A stretch of DNA of 64,000 nucleotides from DYIU01 sp038326775 (GCA_038326775.1 JBBQKJ010000009.1:17050-81049), one strand, 5' to 3'; positions 48,726 through 57,296 are shown, counted from the stretch's first letter. The notes: generated by a model not told the origin, from the letters alone. Program-made: numbers and translations.

Positions 48726-49487
48726 TCACTGGCCCAGGATGCCCCCCAGGATGCCCCCCGCGCCACCGCCGCCGCCCTGCTGGCCTGCCATGCTGGTGGT
48801 GGGGGCGACCTCGCTCGGCTGGACGATGACGTAGCCCTGCCCCTGGAACACCAGCTGGAAAGTCTCGCCGCTTGTCATCGAACCGAACATGCCCTTCAGG
48901 CTCTTCAGGTTGGCGTCCACGTTCACCGACGGCTCGAGGCCGTAGGACCAGGCGATCGTCGCGTTGGGGTCGGTGTAGGTCGGCGAGTCCGGGGTGACGG
49001 TCAGAGCCATGGGCGTGCCCTTGCTGATGAGCGCCAGGTAGCCGGTGCCCTGGAGCTCCAGCGTCCACAGGCCTCCCGACATCATGCCGGCCGCGCCTTT
49101 TATCATCTTGATGTCCCAGGAGATGCTCGGGGTGAAGGCGAGCAGGTTCAGCGACTCGACCCCGATGGCTTCGTTATCCAGGTACAACAGGATTATGTCG
49201 TTGGCCGCGTCCGCCAGGAACAGGTCGCCCTCCCCGTTGACCTCCATGAGGGTAAACTGCTCGCCGGAGACCTGCTTTTTCAGCCATTTGCCCGCTCCGC
49301 CGCCTTTCTTGGCGAAGTTCATCTGGCCCTGGTAGGCTATCATGGCGCCCGCCTTGGTGAGCACCTGGCCTCCCGCCGCGGCCATGTTGACCTTCAGCAA
49401 TTTCCCGTTCTGGAGCACGAAAGCGTCGGGGATGTCGGTCTCCCTGGACTGCTCCAGCAGCGTTGAGAGCATTATTGCCCGTTCCAT
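48726..49487 (-). CDS. AIM24-family protein
   Basis: A 253-residue protein with the beta-prism-like TIGR00266/AIM24 pattern: GQVLTKAGAMIAYQGQMNF, GEGDLFLADAANDIILLYL and GLWTLELQGTGYLALISKG, plus a C-terminal Gly-rich low-complexity tail (GGGGGAGGILGGILG). The biochemical role of bacterial members is not established. There is no signal peptide. The ATG at 49487 was chosen because GGAGGAAGCGAC precedes it; the frame extends further upstream without a ribosome site. It is the last gene of the leftward series from the Crp regulator, 76 nt after the kinase. Confidence 0.75.
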   Translation of the reverse strand: MERAIMLSTLLEQSRETDIPDAFVLQNGKLLKVNMAAAGGQVLTKAGAMIAYQGQMNFAKKGGGAGKWLKKQVSGEQFTLMEVNGEGDLFLADAANDIILLYLDNEAIGVESLNLLAFTPSISWDIKMIKGAAGMMSGGLWTLELQGTGYLALISKGTPMALTVTPDSPTYTDPNATIAWSYGLEPSVNVDANLKSLKGMFGSMTSGETFQLVFQGQGYVIVQPSEVAPTTSMAGQQGGGGGAGGILGGILGQ

Positions 49488-49563
49488 GTCGCTTCCTCCT
49501 GTTCGGCTGTCGTTTCCAGCTACGGGTGAGTCCGCGGGGAGCGGCCGCGCGAGCAGCACGTCT

Positions 49564-51375
49564 TCAGGGAGCGGCCCCGACGCGGATCTTGACCGCGCTG
49601 CCGGCGGGGGCTTCGCTCAGCGCCGGCGGGTCCTGGCTGATGACCCGCCCCACCCTGGTCGGGTCGGGCGTTGCTTCGCTGATGACCGTGACCGTGAACC
49701 CGGCGCTCACAAGGGCGTTCTCCGCGTCGGCCTTCAACATGCTGACCACGTCGGGCACCTTTGGCGGCGTCTTGGCCACGGTTATGGTCACCTTGGACCC
49801 CTTGGGCGCGGAGTCGCCGCCGGCCGGGGACTGCGAGATGACGCTGCCCTCGGGCACGGTGCTGGAGGCCGCCGTCTGGACCTGCGCCTGCAGGCCCGCG
49901 TCAGAGAGCCTCTGGGTGGCGACTGCCTGGCTCGAACCGACGACATTGGGGACGGTGACCGTCTCCGGCCCCCTGCTGACGACGATGGAGACCGGACTGC
50001 CCTTCGAGGCCTGGGTGCCGGCCTGCGGGTCCTGGGACGAAACGGTCCCCTTGGCGACCGAGGTGCTGTACGCCTCGGTCACGTTCCCGAGCTCGAACCC
50101 GGCAGCCTTCAGTGCACCTTCGGCGTCCGTCCGGGACTGGCCGACGACCTCGGGTACCGCGCCGAGGTTCGGGCCCTTGCTCACCACCACCTCCACCGTT
50201 TCGCCCTTGTCGATTCTGGTCCCCGGGCCCGGGGACTGGCTGATCACGATGTCTTTGGGCTTTTCCGGGTCTATCACCGTTTTGGCGACCTTCATCTTGA
50301 GCCCGGCGTCAGCCAGGACCTGCTGGGCCTCGGTGACGGATTTTCCCATGATGCTCGGGACCGACACGCCCCCGGTGTTCCGCACGATGGCCCAGACGCC
50401 CACGCCGATACCGGCGAGGATGACTATCACGATGATGGAGATCCAGAGCCAGGCGAGCGAGCGCCTTCCAGGTGGAGCGCCCGCGACCGCGGGATATGCC
50501 CGGGTGGCGCCCGGCGCCGCTTCGTCCCTGGGGAGCACCGGGGTCGCGTACACAGGGGTGCCCTCGAGGGAGCGCTCGAGGTCTCGGCGCATTTCCACGG
50601 CGTTCTGGTAGCGGTTCTGGGGGTTCTTGGCGAGGGCTTTCATGACCACGGCTTCGAGCCCCGGCGAGACATCGGGGTTGATCATCGAGGGAGGAAGGGG
50701 GTCTTCCCGCACGTGTTTGTAGGCTATGGAAACGGGGTTGTCGCCGTCGAAGGGCACCCTGCCCGTGAGCATCTCGTAGAGCACGACCCCGAGAGAGTAG
50801 AGGTCGGAACGCGGGTCAGCGGCGCGGCCCTGGGCCTGTTCGGGGCTTATGTACTGGGCGGTGCCCATGATGGTCCCGGTCTGGGTCATGGCCGAGCCGC
50901 CCGCGGTGCGGGCGATGCCGAAGTCCATGACCTTGGTCTGGTTGTCGTAGGTGACAATGGTGTTCTGCGGCTTTATGTCGCGGTGAACGATGCCCTGGGC
51001 GTGGGCCGCCTCCAGCGCCAGGCAGATGGACATGGCGATCTCGACCGCCCTTTCAGGGAGAAGGGGGCCGCCCTGGAGGATGATGTCCTTGAGGTCGCGC
51101 CCCTGGACGTATTCCATCACCAGGTAGTAGGTGCCGTCCTCGATGCCCCAGTCGTAGACGTTGACGATATTGGTCTGGTTGAGGTTGGCGGCGGCCTGCG
51201 CCTCCTGGCGGAACCTGGCGATGAACACCTCGTCTTTGGCGAACTGGGGGTGGAGTAGCTTCACCGCGACTGTGCGGCCGAGCAGGTTGTCGCTGGCCCT
51301 GTAGACATCGGCCATGCCGCCCGTGCCGATCAACTGTTCGAGCTCATACCGGGAATTCAGTATCCTGCCGACCAT
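49564..51375 (-). CDS. pknB: PknB-type transmembrane Ser/Thr kinase with four PASTA domains
   Basis: A 603-residue kinase. The catalytic domain (about 9-275) has GTGGMADVY, Lys39 in VAVK, HRDIKPQN (131-138), DFG (151-153) and GTAQYISPEQA. A TM helix lies at about 309-334 (LWISIIVIVILAGIGVGVWAI). The extracellular part has four PASTA repeats (about 338-600), each with the V-P-x-V/I...A...G form, for example VPNVVGSSQAVATQRLSDAG. PASTA domains bind muropeptides in Gram-positive bacteria, so it likely couples the cell wall state to phosphorylation. No Fha or PP2C phosphatase gene is nearby; instead rubrerythrin lies 42 nt upstream in the same direction. Confidence 0.93.
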   Translation of the reverse strand: MVGRILNSRYELEQLIGTGGMADVYRASDNLLGRTVAVKLLHPQFAKDEVFIARFRQEAQAAANLNQTNIVNVYDWGIEDGTYYLVMEYVQGRDLKDIILQGGPLLPERAVEIAMSICLALEAAHAQGIVHRDIKPQNTIVTYDNQTKVMDFGIARTAGGSAMTQTGTIMGTAQYISPEQAQGRAADPRSDLYSLGVVLYEMLTGRVPFDGDNPVSIAYKHVREDPLPPSMINPDVSPGLEAVVMKALAKNPQNRYQNAVEMRRDLERSLEGTPVYATPVLPRDEAAPGATRAYPAVAGAPPGRRSLAWLWISIIVIVILAGIGVGVWAIVRNTGGVSVPSIMGKSVTEAQQVLADAGLKMKVAKTVIDPEKPKDIVISQSPGPGTRIDKGETVEVVVSKGPNLGAVPEVVGQSRTDAEGALKAAGFELGNVTEAYSTSVAKGTVSSQDPQAGTQASKGSPVSIVVSRGPETVTVPNVVGSSQAVATQRLSDAGLQAQVQTAASSTVPEGSVISQSPAGGDSAPKGSKVTITVAKTPPKVPDVVSMLKADAENALVSAGFTVTVISEATPDPTRVGRVISQDPPALSEAPAGSAVKIRVGAAP

Positions 51376-51417
51376 AGATAGACTTACCCCTTTGAAGTTG
51401 ATTTCCGGATTATACTT

Positions 51418-51927
51418 TCACCTGGCCTCGAAAAATACCTTCGCCGGGCTGCCGCAGACGGGGCATTTTTCCGGGATGCTGCCGTCGGTGACGTACCCGC
51501 ACACCTCGCAGATGTAGTAAGTGGGGTCTTCCTCGGCGAGAAGGTGCTCCAGGGCTTTTTCGTAGAGCTTGGCGTGGACCTCCTCCACATCGCGGGCCCA
51601 GGTTAACATCCGGGCGGTGTTCTCGTCTCCGGCCTCTTCGGCCCTGGCTATGAAGTCGCTGTAGTGCACCTGGGCGATCCTGGTCTCCCTCGCGAACGAT
51701 TCGGACAGGTTGGTCTCGGTATCCTTGACCTCGCCCAGCAGCCGCAGGTTGTTGCGACCGTGTATCGCCTCAGACTCCGCTATGGCGCGAAAAAGCTTTG
51801 CGACGCTGGCGTAATCCTCCTTGTCCGCGTGTTCCGCGTAGACCTTTAGTCTGACGCTGGCCTTGGCCTCGCCCTCGTATGCCTGGTGCAGACCGTCCTG
51901 AATCGATTCATCCGCCAAATCATTCAC
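51418..51927 (-). CDS. rbr: rubrerythrin
   Basis: A 169-residue rubrerythrin that reduces hydrogen peroxide in anaerobes. The diiron domain supplies E-x-x-H pairs in ESEAIHGRN and VEEVHAKLYEKAL and the initial YEGEAKASVRLKVYA. The C-terminal rubredoxin domain has CEVCGYV and CPVCGSP for a mononuclear iron. It starts at GTG 51927 with a weak ribosome site. It lies 20 nt downstream of tusA in the sulfur/redox cluster. Confidence 0.93.
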   Translation of the reverse strand: MNDLADESIQDGLHQAYEGEAKASVRLKVYAEHADKEDYASVAKLFRAIAESEAIHGRNNLRLLGEVKDTETNLSESFARETRIAQVHYSDFIARAEEAGDENTARMLTWARDVEEVHAKLYEKALEHLLAEEDPTYYICEVCGYVTDGSIPEKCPVCGSPAKVFFEAR

Positions 51928-51947
51928 CCCCGAGCAGTCTTATACGG

Positions 51948-52181
51948 TCAATCCTTCTTTTTCCTGACGTAAACCTTTATCTCGCCCTGGTCCTCCTCGA
52001 CGGCGACGCAATCGTTGCCGGTCTTGTCGCACCAGGCGCGCATGTCGCTCTTGATGCCTGCGTCGTCGGCGATGACCTCGAGGACCTCTCCCGCGGAAAG
52101 CTCCTTGATGGCCTGGGAGGTCTTGACGATTGGCATCGGGCAGTACAGCCCCACGCAGTCGATCGTGTGGTCCGCTTCCAT
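51948..52181 (-). CDS. tusA: TusA-family sulfur carrier
   Basis: A 77-residue TusA/SirA-like protein. The N-terminal CVGLYCPMPIVKTSQAI contains the C-P-x-P motif whose Cys (Cys14) carries a persulfide. It would pass sulfur from a desulfurase to DsrE-type or thiolation partners. GGAGG precedes the ATG by six bases. It is next to a DsrE-like gene, which is the usual partner. Confidence 0.9.
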   Translation of the reverse strand: MEADHTIDCVGLYCPMPIVKTSQAIKELSAGEVLEVIADDAGIKSDMRAWCDKTGNDCVAVEEDQGEIKVYVRKKKD

Positions 52182-52209
52182 GTCACACCTCCGTGGCGGG
52201 GCCCGACCC

Positions 52210-52689
52210 CTATATGAACAGGTTTACCTTCGCGTCAGAGGCGATGCCAAGGTAGGTGGCGGCCCCGGCGACCTCCTCCACCTCGTCGATGAAGTCATCT
52301 TTACTCAGGCCCATCAACGCCATAGAGGTCGTGCAGGCGATGAACTTTACGCCCTGCTCCCTGGCGAGGGCTATCATCTCCTCGAGCGACGGCATCCGGT
52401 ACGTCTTCATCATCGACTTCATGGCGCCGGTCCCCATGCCCAGCATGTTCATTTTGGACATCTTCAACCGCCGGGCGCTCCCGCGCTTCATGAGCCCCAT
52501 CATCCACTGCATGAAGCTCTTGCCGCCCCTGGCCACCCTCTTCTTCTTGATGACGCCGAGCCCCCAGAACGTGAAGAACATGGTGACGTCCATGCCCATG
52601 GAGGCGCCCGTGTTGGCGAGGTTGAACGCGGCCAGCGCCCGGTCCAGGTCGTCGCTGAACACGATAAGGGTCATCTTTTCTTCACTCAT
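52210..52689 (-). CDS. DsrE/DsrF/DrsH-like protein
   Basis: A 159-residue DsrE-superfamily protein of the long DrsH-like subgroup. It has the N-terminal LIVFSDDLDRALAAFNLANTGASMG helix-strand unit, VTMFFTFWGLGVIKK, and a Met-rich middle (MSKMNMLGMGTGAMKSMMK). The conserved Cys is in FIACTTSMALMG. Members bind or transfer persulfide sulfur and often sit beside TusA and rhodanese genes. The long Met-rich helix suggests membrane association, though no clear TM segment is present. The ATG has GGAGAGG upstream. Confidence 0.85.
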   Translation of the reverse strand: MSEEKMTLIVFSDDLDRALAAFNLANTGASMGMDVTMFFTFWGLGVIKKKRVARGGKSFMQWMMGLMKRGSARRLKMSKMNMLGMGTGAMKSMMKTYRMPSLEEMIALAREQGVKFIACTTSMALMGLSKDDFIDEVEEVAGAATYLGIASDAKVNLFI

Positions 52690-52770
52690 GTCACCTCTCC
52701 TTGCTCCTCCGGCGGGTGGGTTGGGAATCGGGTGGCCGCTTTTCCGCCCGAGTGGAGGAGGCCGGCCACG

Positions 52771-52962
52771 TCAGCGCGGAGGCTCCCCGCAGGACGGGCA
52801 GGTCTCCACCCCTTCCCGCACGGGCTTGCCACAGCGGACGCATTCGATTATCACCGTCTTGCAAGCCACACAGAAGACCGCCTCTTCCCGGACATCTTCT
52901 ATCTCGACGTCGCAGTAAGGGCAGTGGCACGCATCAACCCTTTCTTCGCCTGCTCCTCCCAT
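52771..52962 (-). CDS. small zinc-ribbon protein
   Basis: A 63-residue protein with eight Cys in four CxxC pairs: CPYC, CVAC, CVRC and CPSC. This is enough for two zinc ribbons or rubredoxin-like knuckles. Function unknown. It starts at 52962 with GGAGGG upstream, two bases after the nifU stop, so it is co-translated with nifU. A role in Fe-S or sulfur handling is inferred from position only. Confidence 0.7.
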   Translation of the reverse strand: MGGAGEERVDACHCPYCDVEIEDVREEAVFCVACKTVIIECVRCGKPVREGVETCPSCGEPPR

Positions 52963-52964
52963 GC

Positions 52965-53363
52965 TCAGCCCTCCTTCGCGGTCTTCTTGCTCTTGTAGTC
53001 CTCGATGGCGATGTGCAGCGCGTCCGCCCCCAGGTTGGAGCAGTGCATCTTGTTTTCGGGCAGCCCGCCGAGCTGCTCCGCGACGTCTCCGCGCGATATC
53101 TGAAGGGCCTCGTCGAGCGTCTTGCCCTTCGCCATCTCGCTCACCATGCTCGAGACCGCGATGGCGGCCCCGCACCCGAACGTCTTGAACTTGACGTCCT
53201 CGAGACGGTCGTCGTCCCCGACCTTGACGTAAAACGTCATCATGTCGCCGCAGACGGGGTTTCCGACCTCGCCTACCCCGTCAGCGTCCTCGATCTCGCC
53301 GACGTTGCGGGGGTTCATGAAGTGGTCCATGACCGTGTCGCTGTACTGCGCTATCTCAACCAC
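52965..53363 (-). CDS. iscU: IscU/NifU-type Fe-S scaffold protein
   Basis: A 132-residue U-type scaffold on which [2Fe-2S] clusters are assembled. All three ligand Cys are present: Cys38 in NPVCGD (with Asp40), Cys64 in TFGCGAAIAVSS and Cys108 in MHCSNLGADAL. The N-terminus YSDTVMDHFMNPRNVG is family-typical. There is no C-terminal NFU or Fer2_BFD extension, so it is the short form. It starts at GTG 53363, overlapping the desulfurase-like gene by eight bases. Confidence 0.93.
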   Translation of the reverse strand: MVEIAQYSDTVMDHFMNPRNVGEIEDADGVGEVGNPVCGDMMTFYVKVGDDDRLEDVKFKTFGCGAAIAVSSMVSEMAKGKTLDEALQISRGDVAEQLGGLPENKMHCSNLGADALHIAIEDYKSKKTAKEG

Positions 53364-54537
53364 CTCCCTGCTTAAGGAACTTATCGTATAGCGGAGACAT
53401 CTGCCGCAGCCTCTCCACTATTGGCGGCAGTGTCTCGATGACATAATCTACGTCCTCGGGCTTGTTGTCGAGCCCGAAGCTGAACAGCAGCGAGCCCTGT
53501 GCTATCTCCGCCGGGATTTCGCAGGCGGTAAGAACGTGCGAGCCCTTGAGCGCGCGCGAAGTGCAGGCTGAGCCGCTCGAGACCGCGATCCCCAGCTGGT
53601 CCAGGAAGAGAAGCATCCCCTCACCTTCTATGAACTCCACCACGAAGCTCGCGTTCCAGGGGAGCCGCTGGTCGGGATGGCCCGTGGCGGTAAGCCTGGG
53701 AATGGCCGCCGGCAGCCTCTCGAGCAGTGCCTGGCTCATAACGCGGAGGTGTTCGGCCCGTCGCTCCATGTCCGTCACGGCGAGCTCGGCCGCTTTGCCC
53801 ATACCCACGATCCCCGGCATGTTCTCAGTGCCACCCCGCCGGCCGCCTTCCTGGACACCTCCGTCCAAGAGCGGCATCAGCCGCCGGCCTTTCTTTACCC
53901 AGAGGGCCCCGACGCCCTTGGGGCCGTAGAGAAGGTCGGAGGCGATCGACATGGCGTCGGCGCCGACGTCCTCGACATCGATCGGAACGCAACCGGCGGC
54001 GGCCACCGCGTCCGTATGGAACGGGATTCCCTTTTCGCCGGCCACCGCGGCTATCTGCCTGACCGGCTGGATAGTCCCGACCTCGCCGTTCGCGACCATC
54101 ACCGAGACCAGCACCGTTTCGGGCGTGATCGCGTCACGCACCGCCTCCGGGTCGACCATCCCGGAGGAGTCCACGGCGACCTCGGTGACCTCCATTCCGA
54201 ACTTCTCCAGTGTCCTCGCGGCATGCAGCACCGAGAAGTGCTCAACCGCCGACACCACCACGTGGTTACCTTTCTTCCTGGCGGCCCAGGCGATGCCCTT
54301 GACCGCCAGGTTGTTGGCCTCGGTGCCGCCCGAGGTGAAGATTATCTCCTCGGGCCGGGCCTTGATGAGCGCGGCCACCTTCTCGCGCGCCTCATCGAGG
54401 GCCAGCCTGGCGACGTCTCCCCACCCGTGCAGGGAAGACGGGTTGCCGAAGCTCTCGGTGAAATACGGCCGCATCGCCTCCACGACCTCGTGGAGTACCG
54501 GGGTCGCCGCGTAGTGGTCCAGGTAGACTTCGGGCAT
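53356..54537 (-). CDS. NifS/IscS-like protein lacking the PLP-binding lysine
   Basis: A 393-residue class V aminotransferase-fold protein, paired with iscU. Most family features are present: LDHYAATP, SGGTEANNLAVKG, His100 in AVEHFSVL, HTDAV with Asp176, and the active-site loop SSGSACTSRAL with Cys325. But the segment that should read S-x-H-K-x-Y-G-P-K-G is ASDLLYGPKG (199-208): His is Asp201 and the Schiff-base Lys is Leu202. The usual Gln after the PLP-stacking Asp (DAAQ) is Ala179. Normal PLP-dependent cysteine desulfuration is therefore doubtful. Archaeoglobus IscS also lacks this lysine, so this is a family of variants rather than a lone mutation. Confidence 0.88.
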   Translation of the reverse strand: MPEVYLDHYAATPVLHEVVEAMRPYFTESFGNPSSLHGWGDVARLALDEAREKVAALIKARPEEIIFTSGGTEANNLAVKGIAWAARKKGNHVVVSAVEHFSVLHAARTLEKFGMEVTEVAVDSSGMVDPEAVRDAITPETVLVSVMVANGEVGTIQPVRQIAAVAGEKGIPFHTDAVAAAGCVPIDVEDVGADAMSIASDLLYGPKGVGALWVKKGRRLMPLLDGGVQEGGRRGGTENMPGIVGMGKAAELAVTDMERRAEHLRVMSQALLERLPAAIPRLTATGHPDQRLPWNASFVVEFIEGEGMLLFLDQLGIAVSSGSACTSRALKGSHVLTACEIPAEIAQGSLLFSFGLDNKPEDVDYVIETLPPIVERLRQMSPLYDKFLKQGGG

Positions 54538-54558
54538 TCTTTTTCCTCCAGTCGACCG

Positions 54559-55251
54559 TCAAATGGAATCGAAGTAACCGGCCAGTGCGTCCTGGTCCAG
54601 CACCACCAGGTGCTTGTCCCGGGTCCCCATGATGCCCTCTTTCTTAAGCCGGCTCATAACCCGGGAGACTGTCTCCTCGGTGGAGCCGATGAGCCCGGAG
54701 ATGTCGCGGTTCGTGAGCGGGGTGTCGAGCTTCTCGGCGCAGTTCTTGTAGATGCCTCGCTCCTGGTCCAGGGTCTTCATAAGGATGCAGGCCACCCTCT
54801 TCTCTACCCTCTCGCCCGCGATGCAGCGCGCCTTCATGTACGAGGAGTCGAGTTTCTGCCCGACGAGCTTCAGCAGGTGTCTCTCGAAAGCCGGGTCGGC
54901 GGCGATGACGGAGAGCAGGTCTTCCCTGGGCACTTTCCAGACCTGGGACTCTTTCCTGGCAACCGCGGAGAACGGGTAGTAGTCCTGGCCGTACGCCACC
55001 CCTTCCCCGAACACGTCCGAGGGGAAGATGAAGTGGAAGATATATACCTTGCCGTCACCGTGGACGACGTTGGCCTCGATGACCCCGGACTCGACGACGT
55101 AGAGGAAAGCGGCCTCATCGCCCTCGAAGAACACGAACTGACCCCGATCGAGGCTCTGAGAAGTGAACCGGTCCTTCAGCTTGCCCCTCAGGTCTTTCCT
55201 GGCCTGCGAGACAAAATCGTCAAGGACGTCATGTTTGACCACTGCTTCCAC
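54559..55251 (-). CDS. Crp/Fnr-family transcription regulator
   Basis: A 230-residue regulator. An N-terminal cyclic-nucleotide-binding-like barrel (about 20-130, with FVFFEGDEAAFLYVVESG and PSDVFGEGVAYG) is joined by a dimer helix to a C-terminal winged helix. The helix-turn-helix is LTNRDISGLIGSTEETVSRVMSRLKKEG. There is no FNR-type N-terminal Cys cluster; a few Cys lie in the helix and linker (ARCIAGERVEKRVAC, KNC), so redox sensing is possible but unproven. It lies 21 nt before the desulfurase-like gene in the same orientation and probably controls the sulfur/Fe-S cluster. GTG start after GAGGAAAG. Confidence 0.88.
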   Translation of the reverse strand: MEAVVKHDVLDDFVSQARKDLRGKLKDRFTSQSLDRGQFVFFEGDEAAFLYVVESGVIEANVVHGDGKVYIFHFIFPSDVFGEGVAYGQDYYPFSAVARKESQVWKVPREDLLSVIAADPAFERHLLKLVGQKLDSSYMKARCIAGERVEKRVACILMKTLDQERGIYKNCAEKLDTPLTNRDISGLIGSTEETVSRVMSRLKKEGIMGTRDKHLVVLDQDALAGYFDSI

Positions 55252-55421
55252 CTTTCCTCACCGGCACCCGCTGCCAACTGCCGTCTTCAGCATATTGTAC
55301 AACCATCACCCCACGCGTCGCGCTCCTGTTTTGCACCTAGCAGGTATCGTTATTCGTTATCGAGGCGCGAAATCATCTTTTCTACGCCGGTGGACGCCTT
55401 TAGCATGGAAGGCACGTTGAG

Positions 55422-56102
55422 CTAGCGGCCCGCAAGCCTGCGCTGGACCGCCTCTCCCTCCAGCTCCTTCAAGGCGGTGGAGGCCACCCACCGCGCCGCC
55501 CTGGTGTCGAGTGCCAGTATCTCCTTCGCGGTCCGGATGGCCAGCCGGTTCAAGGCCACGTTCCTCTTACCTATCTGCCGGAGTGCCCAGTTGACGGCCT
55601 TCTTCACGAAGTTTCGCTCGTCGCTGGCCTCCCTCTTGATGAGGGGAAGGAACTCCGCGATGCGCTCGTCGGTAGCCCCCTTGTCGCTCCACGCGAGGCG
55701 GGCCATCAGCGCGAAGGCGGCGCGCTTGACGAACTCCTCGGGGCGGGCGCTCCACTCGAAGCACTTGTCATAAGCGAACGGGGTCAGCCAGAAGAGGTTC
55801 ATGCAGACCTGGTCGCAGACGTCCCAGGAGTCAAAGCCGGCTACCCACGCCTCCATCTGCCGCTCTGTCACCATCCCGGGGTCGTCAACCATGCCGGCAA
55901 GGATTCGCGCCTCGTGAACGCCAGAGTCCCAGAGCTCCAGGGCGAGTCCGTGGTCTCTTCCGGCCTCCTTCGCAAGCTTCCTCAGGTTTGCGATTGAGAC
56001 ACCCAGCGTCTTTTCGGGGTTGATGCCGTAGCGAGCCATGCCCTCGAGGGCTTTTGGGTCCGAGAGGGCCTCAAGCCGGTTCATGGTTTCACCGCATTCC
56101 AC
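55422..56102 (-). CDS. AlkD-like DNA alkylation repair protein
   Basis: A 226-residue HEAT-like repeat protein of the AlkC/AlkD family that removes N3- and N7-alkylated purines. Helical repeats include LGVSIANLRKLAKEAG, AWVAGFDSWDVCDQVCMNLF (the conserved W-D-x-C-D-Q in the DNA-facing groove), and REASDERNFVKKAVNWALRQIGKRN. Length is normal. The GTG at 56102 has GGAG upstream; an ATG six codons in is possible. It stands alone between the Crp gene and a GNAT gene. Confidence 0.88.
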   Translation of the reverse strand: MECGETMNRLEALSDPKALEGMARYGINPEKTLGVSIANLRKLAKEAGRDHGLALELWDSGVHEARILAGMVDDPGMVTERQMEAWVAGFDSWDVCDQVCMNLFWLTPFAYDKCFEWSARPEEFVKRAAFALMARLAWSDKGATDERIAEFLPLIKREASDERNFVKKAVNWALRQIGKRNVALNRLAIRTAKEILALDTRAARWVASTALKELEGEAVQRRLAGR

Positions 56103-56251
56103 GAGGCTCTCCTTCCCCCATTATCTTCCAGGCTAAGGCCACCGAGTAGATGATACCGCTGTTCGGCGCGACTCGGCGACAGATGGAGAGGCGGCCGCGC
56201 CGGCCGCGCCGGCAATTATTCGCCGACTCCTACGGCCGCGTAGCCCGCTGG

Positions 56252-57058
56252 TCAGTCGAAGGAGACCAGCATCCAGTCTGCGACCCGGGCAAAGCCGATC
56301 CGCCGGTAGGCCCGGTACGCCGCCTGGTTGTCGGGCTCGACGCTCAAAGTGACCGCGCCCACTTCTTCGAGCAGGCGCCGGCAGAGAGCGGCCACGCAGG
56401 CCGTGGAATGCCCGTGTCCGCGGTGCTCGGGAAGCGTGTAGACGCCGCTGAGGAGAGCGGCGTGCGGCTTGACCATGGTGGCCTCCGCCTTGGAGACAAC
56501 CTCGCCCGCTATCTCTCGGACGAACGCGCCCCCGCCTTCCATCTGGAAGCTGAGCAGCTTGCCCAGCGATATCTCGTCCATGCCCTCGGCGTCGAATACC
56601 TCGCGGTGCATCGCCTGCCCCATGGTGATGAGCCTGTCCAGCTCATCGAGGCGCGCCGGTCTGGTACCCCTGGAGCTCATCCTCGGGCTGACCCGGCCGC
56701 GAAGGACCTGCCACTCGGAGACCAGGGCTGTCGGCTCCGGCCTCCCGAGGTCGCGGAACTCTCGGAGCAGGCTTGCTACCTGTGGCTTCGGGCCCTGGAT
56801 GAAACGTGGGAGCCGCCCGGCCTCAGCGAGGTGCCCGGCCATCCCGGCAACAGCCTGCTCTTCGGCCGCGTAGAAGAATAGCGAGCCGAGGTTATAGACC
56901 GCGCCCACCGCCGTAAGGCCGGACGCGCCTCTCCGGCCGAAATAGTAGCCGTCCAGCGGCAGGCCGCCGTCATCCATGCCGAAGCGGTCCGCGTTGTACA
57001 TCAGGACGACGTTGTACTCAGGCTCCCTCGCAAGAAAAGCAAGCACCTCGTCGCGCAT
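56252..57058 (-). CDS. GNAT-family acetyltransferase (two-domain)
   Basis: A 268-residue protein with a degenerate N-terminal half and a C-terminal GNAT fold. The acetyl-CoA motif is VYTLPEHRGHGHSTACVAALCRRL (R-G-x-G/H-x pattern, about residues 210-233), followed by VTLSVEPDNQAAYRAYRRIGFARV, the typical motif B. A DUF4081/GCN5-like arrangement with a first domain that does not bind CoA is common in Actinobacteria. The substrate is unknown. Ribosome-site support for the ATG at 57058 is weak. Confidence 0.82.
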   Translation of the reverse strand: MRDEVLAFLAREPEYNVVLMYNADRFGMDDGGLPLDGYYFGRRGASGLTAVGAVYNLGSLFFYAAEEQAVAGMAGHLAEAGRLPRFIQGPKPQVASLLREFRDLGRPEPTALVSEWQVLRGRVSPRMSSRGTRPARLDELDRLITMGQAMHREVFDAEGMDEISLGKLLSFQMEGGGAFVREIAGEVVSKAEATMVKPHAALLSGVYTLPEHRGHGHSTACVAALCRRLLEEVGAVTLSVEPDNQAAYRAYRRIGFARVADWMLVSFD

Positions 57059-57203
57059 GTTGTTGTCAAGGTCATAGAAACTCAGCTACTTCCCCGCTGA
57101 ACAGCTTCGATGGACAGGAGGACAGCTTCCTGCTCTATTCAACCGCATTCCCCGGGACGCCGGTTCTCATATGATCAGGCTGGATGTTGAATCAGTTGGT
57201 GAG

Positions 57204-57281
57204 TGGTCGGGGTGGCCGGATTCGAACCGGCGACCTCAGCGTCCCGAACGCTGCGCGCTAACCTGGCTGCGCTACACCCCG
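57204..57281 (-). tRNA. tRNA-Pro (anticodon CGG)
   Basis: A complete cloverleaf of 75 nt (57281-57207) plus an encoded CCA (57206-57204). The acceptor stem is CGGGGTG with CACCCCG, the D stem is GCGC/GCGC, the anticodon stem is CAGCG/CGCTG with loop TTCGGGA (anticodon CGG at 57246-57244), and the T stem is GCCGG/CCGGC with TTCGAAT. The CCA is genomically encoded. Confidence 0.97.
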
Positions 57282-57290
57282 ACTCGCCCT

Positions 57291-57296
57291 ATTATA
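57291..57296 (-). promoter_or_regulatory. -10 element of the tRNA-Pro gene
   Basis: TATAAT on the minus strand ends nine bases upstream of the tRNA 5' end. The -35 region is poor, which is common for strong stable-RNA promoters with extended -10 contacts. Confidence 0.5.

Noticed and set aside
49342..51258. A 638-codon plus-strand frame opposite the kinase
   Set aside because: It is antisense to a complete PknB-type kinase with all motifs.
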